Source: CAZJRQ01 sp964548535
Lineage (GTDB): Bacteria; Bacillota; Clostridia; Oscillospirales; Ruminococcaceae
Reading direction: 5' to 3'
Length of the DNA: 64,000 nt
Assembly: GCA_964548535.1 (NCBI GenBank)
Contig: CAZJRQ010000005.1
Span: forward strand, 42,518-106,517
This document shows, piece by piece, positions 25,657 through 33,906 of the stretch. Position 1 is the first letter of the stretch, and each line of letters begins with the position of its first letter. Below the pieces are notes generated by a model, which ran no database searches, was not told the DNA's origin, and saw only the letters and a program-made list of their open reading frames with translations. The translations under genes and the position numbers were made by a program.

Positions 25657-27906
25657 ATGGAAAAATTAGAAAAAATTCGAGGTGAGGTAGACAGCGTAAT
25701 ACATCGTAATGATGAAAATGGTTTTGCTGTTTTGATGCTTAAATTGCAAGATGATTTGATTAATGTAGTAGGCGAAATGGGTAACGTTGAGCAAGGTGAA
25801 GAGCTAACTTGTTTAGGTCGTTTTGTTGTTAATCAAAGATATGGTGAACAGTTTAAGTGTGAAATTTGCGAGCGTTCGCTGCCTACATCATCATCTGCTA
25901 TAAAGCGATATTTACAAAGCGGGGTAATCAGTGGAATTGGTGCAGTTGTTGCAAAAAAAATAGTTGACAAGTTCGGCGAGGACACTCTTAACGTTATGGA
26001 AAATGAGCCTGAAAAGCTGGTTGAAATTGAGGGAATCAGTAAAAAGAAGGCTGAAAAAATGTGCAAAGAATTTAAGGAGAATTTTGCGGTTAGAACTCTT
26101 TTGAATTTTCTTAGTAAATTTGATGTGCCAATTGTGATTGGAATAAAAGCATGGAAAAGATGGGGTATTTCTGCACTAGATATGATTAAGTCAAATCCGT
26201 ATGTTTTGTGTGTTTATGGAATCGATTTGTCATTTTTAAAAGCTGATGAGATTGCTAAAGAGCTTGATATATCAGAAAACTCAGATAATCGTATTAAAGC
26301 CGGTATCAGCTGTGTCCTGAGAGAAAATTCAAACGCTGGGCATACTTGTTTACCGCTCGATAAATTAGAAAAAATGTCATGTGGTTTTTTAGGTATTAAT
26401 CAAGAGCAGTTCTTACGTGTTTTGAATGAGCAGGTTGAAGATGAAAATCTTTTCTATTATTATAAAAATGGCAGACCATTTGTAATGCTTAGAGATTTTT
26501 TTAAGGCAGAGGACTACATTTCACGCCGGTTATCAGTAATGCGCGAGTGTTCATACGATAATAAAATTGACTTTTCAGAGGTAATTGATATTGCTGAGGA
26601 AGAAAATGGATTAGAGTATGAGGATACTCAAAGAAAAGCAATTAATCTTGCTTTGTCGCAAGGGTTTTTAGTGCTTACTGGCGGACCAGGTACAGGTAAA
26701 ACTACGACTCTAAATGCTATAATTTCACTTTATCAGCAGCAGTGCGATAGTGTGATGATATCTGCTCCGACTGGACGAGCAGCTAAGCGGATTTCTGATT
26801 TAACAGGATTTGATGCTAAGACAATTCACAGACTTTTAGAGGTTCAACACGTTGATGGCGATACATTAAGTTTTGTCCATGATGAAAATAATTTGCTTGA
26901 TTGTGATGTAATGATTATTGACGAGATGTCAATGGTTGACAGTTGTCTTTTTGAATCATTGTTGCGTGCCATTAGTGTTACTTGCAAGCTAGTATTGGTT
27001 GGTGATTCAAACCAGTTGCCATCAGTAGGTGCTGGCAATGTCTTGAAGGATATTATTGACAGTGGTGTTATGCCTGTTGTTACACTTACAGAGATTTTTA
27101 GGCAATCACGGCAGAGTGCTATAGTAACTAATGCTCATAAAATAGTGAACGGTGAGCATATTGATTTGACTAAAAAGGACAAAGATTTCTTTTTCATGCA
27201 GCGTCTTAAATTTACTGAACTGCAGACACTTGTCGTTGATCTTTGTAAAACAAGACTTCCTAAAGCGTACAATTATTCACCAATTGAGGATATACAAATT
27301 CTTTCACCTACAAGAAAAGGCCCTGCTGGCACTGTAGAGCTTAATAAAAAATTACAGCAAGAATTAAATCCTCCTGCCGCTGGAAAATCTGAGGTTGCAA
27401 CCAATCTTTTTACATATCGAAAAGGCGATAAGGTCATGCAGACTAAGAATGATTATGATATTCTTTGGAAGAAAACTTTTGATGATGATACAACTGAGAG
27501 CGGATCAGGAATTTTTAATGGAGATATCGGAATAATAATTGAAGCAAATAGAGTTCTGCGTACTGTTAAAATTAATTTTGAAGGAAGAGTTGCAACATAT
27601 ACTAGCGAGATGCTTAACAATTTGGAACTTGCGTATGCGATTACTGTTCATAAGAGTCAAGGCAGTGAATTTGAAGCTGTGATATTAACAGTTTTTGGCG
27701 GATTTGATAAACTCTATTATCGCAATTTGTTATATACTGCTGTAACTAGGGCGAAAAAATTGTTAATAATAATAGGTGAAAAAAACCGTATCGATTTCAT
27801 GATTGATAATAATACGCGAACTCTCAGATACACTTGTTTGAAGAATATGCTTAAGGAGATTAACTCTGATGACGAAGATGATGCGCAGCAGGTTCTTGAA
27901 TTCTAA
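25657..27906 (+). CDS. recD2: RecD2-type SF1 DNA helicase
   Basis: This 749-residue ATP-dependent 5'-3' helicase has an N-terminal OB-like region, helix-hairpin-helix repeats (SGIGAVVAKKIV, EGISKKKAEKM), Walker A GGPGTGKTT (342-350), motif II IIDEMSMVD, motif III GDSNQLPSVGAGNV and the C-terminal AITVHKSQGSEF. Length and the HhH N-terminus mark the RecD2/YrrC group that works without RecBC. Its 3' end overlaps the next gene by 38 bases. It probably functions in DNA repair and fork restart. Confidence 0.95.
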   Translation: MEKLEKIRGEVDSVIHRNDENGFAVLMLKLQDDLINVVGEMGNVEQGEELTCLGRFVVNQRYGEQFKCEICERSLPTSSSAIKRYLQSGVISGIGAVVAKKIVDKFGEDTLNVMENEPEKLVEIEGISKKKAEKMCKEFKENFAVRTLLNFLSKFDVPIVIGIKAWKRWGISALDMIKSNPYVLCVYGIDLSFLKADEIAKELDISENSDNRIKAGISCVLRENSNAGHTCLPLDKLEKMSCGFLGINQEQFLRVLNEQVEDENLFYYYKNGRPFVMLRDFFKAEDYISRRLSVMRECSYDNKIDFSEVIDIAEEENGLEYEDTQRKAINLALSQGFLVLTGGPGTGKTTTLNAIISLYQQQCDSVMISAPTGRAAKRISDLTGFDAKTIHRLLEVQHVDGDTLSFVHDENNLLDCDVMIIDEMSMVDSCLFESLLRAISVTCKLVLVGDSNQLPSVGAGNVLKDIIDSGVMPVVTLTEIFRQSRQSAIVTNAHKIVNGEHIDLTKKDKDFFFMQRLKFTELQTLVVDLCKTRLPKAYNYSPIEDIQILSPTRKGPAGTVELNKKLQQELNPPAAGKSEVATNLFTYRKGDKVMQTKNDYDILWKKTFDDDTTESGSGIFNGDIGIIIEANRVLRTVKINFEGRVATYTSEMLNNLELAYAITVHKSQGSEFEAVILTVFGGFDKLYYRNLLYTAVTRAKKLLIIIGEKNRIDFMIDNNTRTLRYTCLKNMLKEINSDDEDDAQQVLEF

Positions 27907-28591
27907 ATTTTGGTTAGATTTATTCTTTCCGAATCGATGTCCTTGTTGTGATAAAGTAATAATTTGGGACAAGCTAATTTGCGAGAAATGCAGTGATAGC
28001 ATTCCTTATTTAAGTGATGAGCAGTGGCAAATTAGATATCCTACTTCAATAATGGGTGATGAGATTTATTTCGATTATGCTGTTTCAGCATTTGCATATC
28101 AGTCACCTGCGAAAGAAGGAATTTTCTCATTAAAAAGAGGAAATGGCACGAATTTCGCTGAGTTTTCAGCAGGAATTATTTGTGAGAAAATTGAGAGTGA
28201 TGAGAAAAATGAAATAGATTTAATTACTGCAGTTCCTATGTCAAGGTCGAAAAAGTCTGCAAGAGGTTATAATCAGGCAGAAATTTTAGCTGAGTACATA
28301 GGAAAAAATATCAATGTTAACTTAAATTTTGATTTGCTATGCCGACAAAACATCAGCCTTGAACAGCATAGTTTAGATGCAAAAGGACGACATTCGCTTG
28401 CTAATCAAATTTACTATTCTAGTGAAAAAGATTTCAATATTTCAGGTCTTACAGTTTTGCTTTGTGATGATGTTTTCACTACAGGTGCAACATTGAACAA
28501 GTGTGCTAAGCTATTAAAAAACATGGGCGCTGAAAAAGTTTACTGTGCATCAATTTGTTATACGGAATTTAATATTAATTCAAAGGAATAA
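27869..28591 (+). CDS. comFC: ComF-family phosphoribosyltransferase-like protein
   Basis: The 240-residue product has an N-terminal zinc-finger-like region (FFPNRCPCCDK and LICEKCSD), a middle helical part, and a phosphoribosyltransferase fold with RGYNQAEILA and the PRPP loop LLCDDVFTTGATL. ComFC is needed for DNA uptake in transformable bacteria; in many Clostridia it occurs alone. An AAGGAG site inside the recD2 coding region supports the ATG at 27869, indicating coupled expression with recD2. Confidence 0.92.
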   Translation: MTKMMRSRFLNSKFWLDLFFPNRCPCCDKVIIWDKLICEKCSDSIPYLSDEQWQIRYPTSIMGDEIYFDYAVSAFAYQSPAKEGIFSLKRGNGTNFAEFSAGIICEKIESDEKNEIDLITAVPMSRSKKSARGYNQAEILAEYIGKNINVNLNFDLLCRQNISLEQHSLDAKGRHSLANQIYYSSEKDFNISGLTVLLCDDVFTTGATLNKCAKLLKNMGAEKVYCASICYTEFNINSKE

Positions 28592-28593
28592 TT

Positions 28594-28636
28594 TCTCATC
28601 TTTGTGGCATAATAGACACAGAGGTGAGATTTTTTT
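28594..28636 (+). terminator. Terminator-like hairpin carrying the ribosome site of the next gene
   Basis: TCTCATCTTTGTG (28594-28606) pairs throughout, with two G-U pairs, with CACAGAGGTGAGA (28617-28629); the loop is 10 bases and seven T follow (28630-28636). GAGGTG in the 3' arm is also the Shine-Dalgarno of the gene starting at 28637. The element can therefore stop comFC transcription and hide the ribosome site of the downstream gene. Confidence 0.75.
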
Positions 28637-28837
28637 ATGAAAACAAAACTTACAGAAGAGGAATTTTGCACACTAAAAAGATTAATAGCAACTCAAAACA
28701 ATCTTATTTATAGATTTGAAAATTATGCAAAGCAGGTTACTGAGCCTCAGCTAAAAGAAAATTTTCAAAAATTCTGTGCATCAATCAAAAACCATAAGCT
28801 AGAGTTGTTGGGAGTCTTGGAGGTAGCTGATGAATAA
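28637..28837 (+). CDS. Small helical protein of unknown function (66 aa)
   Basis: The product is 66 residues and predicted as two long helices (LTEEEFCTLKRLIATQNN and the TEPQLKENFQKFCASIKN region), hydrophilic, with no signal peptide. The layout resembles small ferritin-like or spore-coat-like hairpins, but I cannot assign it. Its ribosome site is in a terminator stem immediately upstream. Its stop overlaps the start of the next small gene by 8 bases, so the two are very likely translated together. Confidence 0.65.
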   Translation: MKTKLTEEEFCTLKRLIATQNNLIYRFENYAKQVTEPQLKENFQKFCASIKNHKLELLGVLEVADE

Positions 28838-29075
28838 TAATGCAGTGATGATCAAGGAGGCAAAAAACTTAATTAAATTAGCCTCAGTGGAATTTACAAA
28901 TGCTTATCATGATTTGTGCGGAACATCCTCTGCGAATTCAGTTTTATCTGTATTAGACGGGCAGTTACGTATAGCTTCACAGCTTGAACAGCTTGTTTCG
29001 TTTTTTGAATCCGAACAGGACAAACCAATTGCAAATGAGTATGAGCTAAAAAAATTCTTGAATAGTGAGAGTTAA
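28830..29075 (+). CDS. Small helical protein of unknown function (81 aa)
   Basis: The product is 81 residues, predicted mostly helical (MIKEAKNLIKLASVEFTNAY, then a Ser-rich turn, VLDGQLRIASQLEQLVSFF). GGAGG inside the preceding gene lies 8 bases before the ATG. With the 66-aa gene it forms a tightly coupled pair closed by a terminator, suggesting a shared complex. No known family was recognised. Confidence 0.65.
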   Translation: MNNNAVMIKEAKNLIKLASVEFTNAYHDLCGTSSANSVLSVLDGQLRIASQLEQLVSFFESEQDKPIANEYELKKFLNSES

Positions 29076-29088
29076 TTTTGCAATAAAA

Positions 29089-29112
29089 AAAGGACGGTTT
29101 TGCCGTCCTTGA
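29089..29112. terminator. Bidirectional terminator
   Basis: AAGGACGG (29090-29097) pairs with CCGTCCTT (29103-29110) around a 5-base loop, with an A-run before and a T-rich stretch after, between the converging 81-aa gene and mscS. Confidence 0.88.
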
Positions 29113-29116
29113 ATTT

Positions 29117-29929
29117 TTATTTATCAGTGTTTTCATTAGAAATATGTATGTCAAGTTGATTGTACGGAATATCAATACCAGCCTCATCAAATGAATCTTT
29201 TACACTTTCGAGCATGTAGTAATTTAGATTCCAATAGTCTTCCGACTTAACCCAAATTTTAACTAAAATCTTGATGGCACTATCGCTGTGTTCTGCCATT
29301 ACAATTGTGGGTTCTTGCGGTTCAGTAAGTGTCATTGGGTTTTTCTCGATTATGTCTTTTAAAATTGAAATTGCCTTTCGAAAGTCTGATTGATATCCAA
29401 TTGAGAAAAACATATCAAGACGTCTGTATTCTTCTTGAGTATAGTTAGTTATTGTAGACTTAGAAACTGTGCCGTTTGGAATTAAAACAGCTTTGTTATC
29501 TGTTGTCAATAGTCTTGTGTAAAGAATTGTAATTGAGTCGACAGTGCCAGTAGAGTCCTCAATCTGAATAAAATCACCAACTTTAAACGGATGTGAAAAC
29601 ATTATAATAAATCCGCCAGCAACATTTGCCAAACTGCTTTGAAGTGCAAGACCAACAGCAAGACCAGCTGCACTAAGCGTTGCAATGATTGATGTCATTG
29701 GCACATTAAGTTTTGTAAGAGTCATGATGACAATAATTACATATAAAACTGATCTAACTAGAGATAATATAAAAGCGTGTGCAGTTTCTTCAACCTTGCT
29801 TTTGTCAAGAGCTTTTTTTAAGAATTTTAATAGTAACTTAGTGCATATAATTCCACCAGCGAAAATTGCGGCTGCGGACAGCAATGTAGGTAGAATTCCT
29901 AGAAATTTATCCCATAAAGTTTCCAACAT
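29117..29929 (-). CDS. mscS: Small-conductance mechanosensitive channel, MscS family
   Basis: The 270-residue product has three N-terminal membrane helices; the pore-lining TM3 reads AAGLAVGLALQSSLANVAGG with the Gly/Ala ridge typical of MscS, followed by FSHPFKVGDFI and the cytoplasmic beta and alpha/beta vestibule domains. It releases solutes on hypo-osmotic shock. ATG 29929 follows TGGGAGGA; the upstream TTG at 29947 would overlap that site. It is monocistronic and convergent with the small gene pair. Confidence 0.95.
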   Translation of the reverse strand: MLETLWDKFLGILPTLLSAAAIFAGGIICTKLLLKFLKKALDKSKVEETAHAFILSLVRSVLYVIIVIMTLTKLNVPMTSIIATLSAAGLAVGLALQSSLANVAGGFIIMFSHPFKVGDFIQIEDSTGTVDSITILYTRLLTTDNKAVLIPNGTVSKSTITNYTQEEYRRLDMFFSIGYQSDFRKAISILKDIIEKNPMTLTEPQEPTIVMAEHSDSAIKILVKIWVKSEDYWNLNYYMLESVKDSFDEAGIDIPYNQLDIHISNENTDK

Positions 29930-30115
29930 AAAAATAAATCCTCCCAAAATATAATGATTTGATATAAAGTTATATTAAGTTTATTATATCATAAATGAGC
30001 GAAATTTCAACTGTATATTGTAAATAGATTCAACAGTTGTTTTTGTTATTCATATTTAGTTTCTAAAAACTTTAAAAATGATATTTATTTTTGGTGAAAA
30101 AATTATGGTCGGCAC

Positions 30116-30144
30116 TTGTAATTTGTGTGAAAATGGTGTATAAT
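30116..30144 (+). promoter_or_regulatory. Promoter of oadG-oadB
   Basis: TTGTAA (30116-30121), a 17-base spacer and TATAAT (30139-30144) precede the OadG-like gene by about 90 bases. Confidence 0.6.
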
Positions 30145-30235
30145 AATTAGTAATTGAAATAATTCTATTACCTTTAAATTATTTGTTGTATAGAGTTTAT
30201 TTATTTCAAATTTGATGAAAGGGAGAGAGTTGATT

Positions 30236-30670
30236 ATGTACGAACTTATTAATTCGTTTGCTGATAATGTAATTCGTGCTACAGATTCAGATTTGTCTGG
30301 CACAACAATCGCTTCGGTGGTAATTACTGGAATAGTTGTTGTTTTTATCGGACTTGTTTTATTGGTAGCATTTGTTTCGTTATACGGCAAGATTTTCAGC
30401 AGTATTAATAATAAAAAAGCTGAAAAACTCAAAGCAGCTGAAATTGCTCTGCAAAAGGAAAATGAGGTTGTAAAAGACACTAGTGTTACTATAGTTCCTG
30501 AAATTGAAGATGGAATAGATGAAGAAGTCGTGGCAGTAATTATGGCAGCTATATCTGCTATGAGCAGTGAAACCGGAAAAAAAGTTGCACTTAAAAGTAT
30601 AAAAACTGCTAAACCTCAGCGTACTGCATGGGCAGCAGCTGGACTTAATGATTACACTAGATCATTTTAA
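30236..30670 (+). CDS. oadG: Sodium-pump decarboxylase gamma subunit (OadG family)
   Basis: The 144-residue product has one membrane helix (about residues 23-48, SVVITGIVVVFIGLVLLVAF), a charged linker, and the C-terminal AWAAAGLNDYTRSF type tail seen in OadG proteins of Clostridia, where it contacts the alpha subunit. The gamma subunit assembles the membrane complex. ATG 30236 follows AAAGGGAGAGAG. It is followed by the beta subunit gene, but no alpha or biotin-carrier gene is present. Confidence 0.82.
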   Translation: MYELINSFADNVIRATDSDLSGTTIASVVITGIVVVFIGLVLLVAFVSLYGKIFSSINNKKAEKLKAAEIALQKENEVVKDTSVTIVPEIEDGIDEEVVAVIMAAISAMSSETGKKVALKSIKTAKPQRTAWAAAGLNDYTRSF

Positions 30671-30709
30671 CTTTAAAATGTAATTTTTTTGAAAGGAACG
30701 TAAACTGCT

Positions 30710-31936
30710 ATGAGTATATTAGATAGTTTTTTTAATACGCTTTCTGATCTTGCGGCATCATCTGGTATTGCAGGTTTTATGTCAGACGGCGGTTGGAAGA
30801 ATATTATTATGATATTAATATCCTTCCTGTTTATGTATCTTGCAATTGCAAAAGGGTTCGAGCCTTTATTGCTTTTGCCTATTTCATTCGGTATGTTGTT
30901 AACGAATCTTCCTGGAACAGAGCTTTATCATCCTGAGCTTTGGGATTATAAAACTGTTGGCGGTGATGACCATTTCATTGATTATGGTAATATCCTGCGG
31001 AGCGGCGGATTGTTGGATATTCTATATTTGGGTGTAAAACTTCAAATTTATCCACCGTTGATTTTCTTAGGAATAGGTGCTATGACTGACTTTGGTCCGC
31101 TGATTGCTAATCCTAAGAGTTTCTTGCTTGGAGCTGCAGCACAGGCTGGTATTTTCCTTACATTTATAGGTGCGGCTTTGTTAGGCTTTACAGCAGCAGA
31201 ATCTGCTTCAATTGCAATTATCGGTGGTGCTGATGGTCCTACTGCAATCTTTGTTTCTTCAAAGCTGCTAGGTAAGGGGAGTACAATTGGCGTAGGTACT
31301 ATTGCGTTGGCGGCGTATACTTATATGGCACTTGTCCCAATTATCCAGCCACCAATTATGAAGGCTTTGACAACTAAGAAAGAGCGTTCGGTTGTAATGG
31401 GACAGTTAAGATCAGTTTCAAAAATTGAAAAGATTATTTTCCCAATTTGCGTTACACTGATTATCGCACTAATGATTCCTTCAGCTGCACCGCTTGTTGG
31501 TATGCTTATGCTTGGTAACATACTAAAGGAGAGCGGCTGTTGTGATAGAATTGCTAAAACCGCTCAGAATGAACTTATGAATATAATTACAATTTTCTTG
31601 GGAATTTCTGTTGGTGCTACAACTACTGCTGATAAGATTTTGAATATTGAATTTGCTCAAGTAATACTTCTAGGTGTCATTGCATTCGCAGTTGGAACAG
31701 CTTGTGGTGTACTATTTGGTAAACTTATGTATGTTGCAACTAAGGGTAAGGTTAATCCTCTTATTGGTTCTGCTGGTGTATCAGCTGTTCCAATGGCAGC
31801 TCGTGTTTCACAGAAAGTTGGTCAGGATGAAGTTCCTACTAACTACCTGCTAATGCACGCAATGGGTCCTAACGTTGCGGGAGTAATCGGTTCTGCTGTT
31901 GCGGCTGGTGTTCTTCTAAGTATCGTTAAGGTATAG
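30710..31936 (+). CDS. oadB: Sodium-translocating decarboxylase beta subunit
   Basis: This 408-residue integral membrane protein with about nine to eleven helices couples decarboxylation of a carboxybiotin intermediate to Na+ export. The family signature GGADGPTAIFVSSKL with its Na+-binding Asp is present, as are the late GVSAVPMAARVSQKVGQ and AMGPNVAGVIGSA. AAAGGAACG precedes the ATG. It is in an operon with oadG. The substrate (oxaloacetate, methylmalonyl-CoA or glutaconyl-CoA) cannot be told without the alpha subunit. Confidence 0.95.
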   Translation: MSILDSFFNTLSDLAASSGIAGFMSDGGWKNIIMILISFLFMYLAIAKGFEPLLLLPISFGMLLTNLPGTELYHPELWDYKTVGGDDHFIDYGNILRSGGLLDILYLGVKLQIYPPLIFLGIGAMTDFGPLIANPKSFLLGAAAQAGIFLTFIGAALLGFTAAESASIAIIGGADGPTAIFVSSKLLGKGSTIGVGTIALAAYTYMALVPIIQPPIMKALTTKKERSVVMGQLRSVSKIEKIIFPICVTLIIALMIPSAAPLVGMLMLGNILKESGCCDRIAKTAQNELMNIITIFLGISVGATTTADKILNIEFAQVILLGVIAFAVGTACGVLFGKLMYVATKGKVNPLIGSAGVSAVPMAARVSQKVGQDEVPTNYLLMHAMGPNVAGVIGSAVAAGVLLSIVKV

Positions 31937-31952
31937 TTTTAAAATGAAATTT

Positions 31953-31979
31953 GGTGGGCGAGATTCGTCCGCCTTTTTT
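31953..31979 (+). terminator. Terminator after oadB
   Basis: GGTGGGCGA pairs with TCGTCCGCC (two wobble pairs) around a GAT loop, then six T. The next gene starts 18 bases later, which supports its TTG start at 31998 over an upstream ATG at 31944 that precedes the stem. Confidence 0.85.
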
Positions 31980-31997
31980 ATAGATGGAGGAGTTAAT

Positions 31998-32576
31998 TTG
32001 AGCAAGTTTTTTGCTGTAATCTCACGCATGAAATATATAAATCGCTGGTCGCTTATGAGAAATACGCTGACAGAAAATATAAGCGAGCATTCTCTTGAAA
32101 CTGCGTTTATTGCCCATGCCTTAGCACTTTTACGAAATAAACGTTTTGGCGGAAATGTGAATGCTGAAAGATGTGCTTTGCTTGCGATGTATCATGATGT
32201 AACAGAGATAATAACAGGTGATTTACCAACACCTGTTAAGTATTATAATAGCGAGATAAAAGAGGTTTATGGTGATATTGAGGATAAGGCTAATAAACAA
32301 CTTTTGTCATATATTCCTGATGACTTGGTGGACGAATATACTGCTATTTTTGGCAGAACAGAAGAAGAATCGGAGCTCTGGGATTTGGTAAAAGCGGCTG
32401 ATAAAATTTCAGCACTAATTAAATGTGTTGAGGAGCGTCAAATGGGAAATTCAGATTTTTTACTAGCTGAGAAGTCCACTATTGAGAGCATTCATGCCTT
32501 AAAAGTTCCTGAGGCGGATATGTTTTTGGAAGACTTTATGTCATCATTTAATTTAACGCTCGATGAGCAGTGTTGA
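31998..32576 (+). CDS. HD-domain 5'-nucleotidase, YfbR type
   Basis: The 192-residue product carries the YfbR pattern: FFAVISRMKYINRWSLMRNT, the first metal His in ENISEHS, the HD pair in AMYHDVTEIITGDLPTPVKYY and a distal Asp in VKAADKISALIKC. YfbR dephosphorylates deoxynucleoside 5'-monophosphates. TTG 31998 follows GGAGGAG and matches the family N-terminus; the alternative ATG at 31944 lies upstream of the terminator. It is likely expressed by read-through or from an unseen promoter. Confidence 0.92.
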   Translation: MSKFFAVISRMKYINRWSLMRNTLTENISEHSLETAFIAHALALLRNKRFGGNVNAERCALLAMYHDVTEIITGDLPTPVKYYNSEIKEVYGDIEDKANKQLLSYIPDDLVDEYTAIFGRTEEESELWDLVKAADKISALIKCVEERQMGNSDFLLAEKSTIESIHALKVPEADMFLEDFMSSFNLTLDEQC

Positions 32577-32585
32577 GACTTTTGG

Positions 32586-32613
32586 TTGATATAAAAATAA
32601 AAAAGTATATAAT
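32586..32613 (+). promoter_or_regulatory. Promoter of rpe
   Basis: TTGATA (32586-32591), a 16-base spacer and TATAAT (32608-32613) give a very short leader before the TTG start at 32643. Confidence 0.6.
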
Positions 32614-32642
32614 ATTTGTATGAAATTTGTTGGAGGTTTGGT

Positions 32643-33287
32643 TTGGATATTAAAGTTGCTGCATCTTTGTTAGGTTGTGATTTGGCAAATCTAGCAGATG
32701 AAATTAAGCGTGCCGAAAATGCTGGTGTTGATTGGCTTCATTTTGATGTTATGGACGGTTTGTTTGTTCCAAATATTTCTTTTGGTGAGCCAGTTTTAAA
32801 GAGTCTATGCCCTCATAGCACAGTACCTGTTGATGTGCATTTGATGATTGTAAATCCTGAAAACTATGTTGATAATTACGCCGATTCAGGAGCTGATTAT
32901 ATAACTTTTCATTACGAGGCTACAAAAAATGCTAAGTCTGTAATTGAGAAAATACATTCAAAAGGTGTAAAAGCGGGAATTTCAATAAAGCCCAATACGC
33001 CAGTTTCGGATATTTTGCCGTATCTTAAAGAGGTTGATATGGTGCTTATAATGACGGTTGAGCCAGGCTTTGGCGGACAGTCATTTATCGTTGAAACACT
33101 TGATAAGATAAAAGAGCTAAGTAATGTTATTAATGAAAAATCGCTTGATGTTTTATTGCAAGTTGACGGCGGAATTAATGGTGAAACGTCGGCTAAAGTT
33201 ATAGAGAATGGTGCTAATGTTTTGGTATCTGGATCATATATTTTCAAGGCTGATGATATGAAATCGGCTGTTAATTCACTTAAATAA
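32643..33287 (+). CDS. rpe: Ribulose-phosphate 3-epimerase
   Basis: This 214-residue TIM-barrel enzyme interconverts ribulose-5-phosphate and xylulose-5-phosphate. Signatures are AASLLGCDLANL, HFDVMDGLFVPN with metal-binding residues, DVHLMI, TVEPGFGGQSF and VDGGING. TTG 32643 after TTGGAGGT matches the usual N-terminus; the in-frame ATG at 32616 gives a poor extension. Its end overlaps the convergent gene at 33280 by 8 bases. Confidence 0.96.
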   Translation: MDIKVAASLLGCDLANLADEIKRAENAGVDWLHFDVMDGLFVPNISFGEPVLKSLCPHSTVPVDVHLMIVNPENYVDNYADSGADYITFHYEATKNAKSVIEKIHSKGVKAGISIKPNTPVSDILPYLKEVDMVLIMTVEPGFGGQSFIVETLDKIKELSNVINEKSLDVLLQVDGGINGETSAKVIENGANVLVSGSYIFKADDMKSAVNSLK

Positions 33288-33822
33288 ACAGTTTAAATGG
33301 AGAGTCGGAAATTAATTTTCCGTACTCTTTTATTTTTGATATTTTAGTAATACTTGAGATTTTATTCGGCATTTTCTCTAAGATTTTTAGCGCAGTAAGC
33401 TTGTTACAAGTGACGTATATAATTAAAATATATTTGTTTGAAAACTCATAAATCTCCGCTGATGATATATTATCATTTAATTTTTTCTTTATATCTTTGC
33501 AGCATTCAAAAAAGCTAACGGGATTGTTTGACACAATGCCAAAACAGTTTTTTATTGACAAATCTGTATGATTTGTGTTTTTGTCAGTTGAAATATATAT
33601 AATCAAACTTTTGTCCTTTTGTTCGTATACTTCAACTGAAATTGCAGAGTTGTTAACCTGTACAAGTTCCATTTCTTTTAACACGGCCAAAGTATATGTC
33701 AAAAAAGCTTTAGTTTCTTCGTTTTCTTTTTCAAAAGTTTCGAAAGAAATTCCTAAATCTTCAGTTTCGGCACGGGTTAATGAAATCTTGATATATGTGC
33801 TTGAAAGTGACTGTATATCCAA
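33280..33822 (-). CDS. MecA-like adaptor protein
   Basis: The 180-residue product has an N-terminal segment (IQSLSSTYIKISLTRAETED) resembling the target-binding domain of MecA and a C-terminal alpha/beta domain with a pattern like the ClpC-binding half of MecA. MecA proteins deliver substrates such as ComK to ClpCP. The two domains are joined without the long acidic linker of B. subtilis MecA. The TTG start at 33822 follows AGGAGGG with 6-base spacing, and that site sits inside a terminator-like stem. The similarity is moderate. Confidence 0.6.
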   Translation of the reverse strand: MDIQSLSSTYIKISLTRAETEDLGISFETFEKENEETKAFLTYTLAVLKEMELVQVNNSAISVEVYEQKDKSLIIYISTDKNTNHTDLSIKNCFGIVSNNPVSFFECCKDIKKKLNDNISSAEIYEFSNKYILIIYVTCNKLTALKILEKMPNKISSITKISKIKEYGKLISDSPFKLFI

Positions 33823-33828
33823 AAAAAT

Positions 33829-33869
33829 CCCTCCTAACAGAGTATATTATCAGTATACTCTGAGGAGGG
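33829..33869. terminator. Terminator hairpin between the ABC-F and MecA-like genes, holding the latter's ribosome site
   Basis: Two stem segments (CCCTCCT with AGGAGGG, AGAGTATA with TATACTCT) with a small bulge form a hairpin with a 7-base loop. On the minus strand it is followed by A and seven T and would end the ABC-F transcript; its last arm AGGAGGG is also the Shine-Dalgarno of the MecA-like gene. On the plus strand ATTTTT follows, so it can also stop rpe transcripts. Confidence 0.8.
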
Positions 33870-33906
33870 ATTTTTGGTGCTTTATATATAATTTTAAAAT
33901 AGATTT

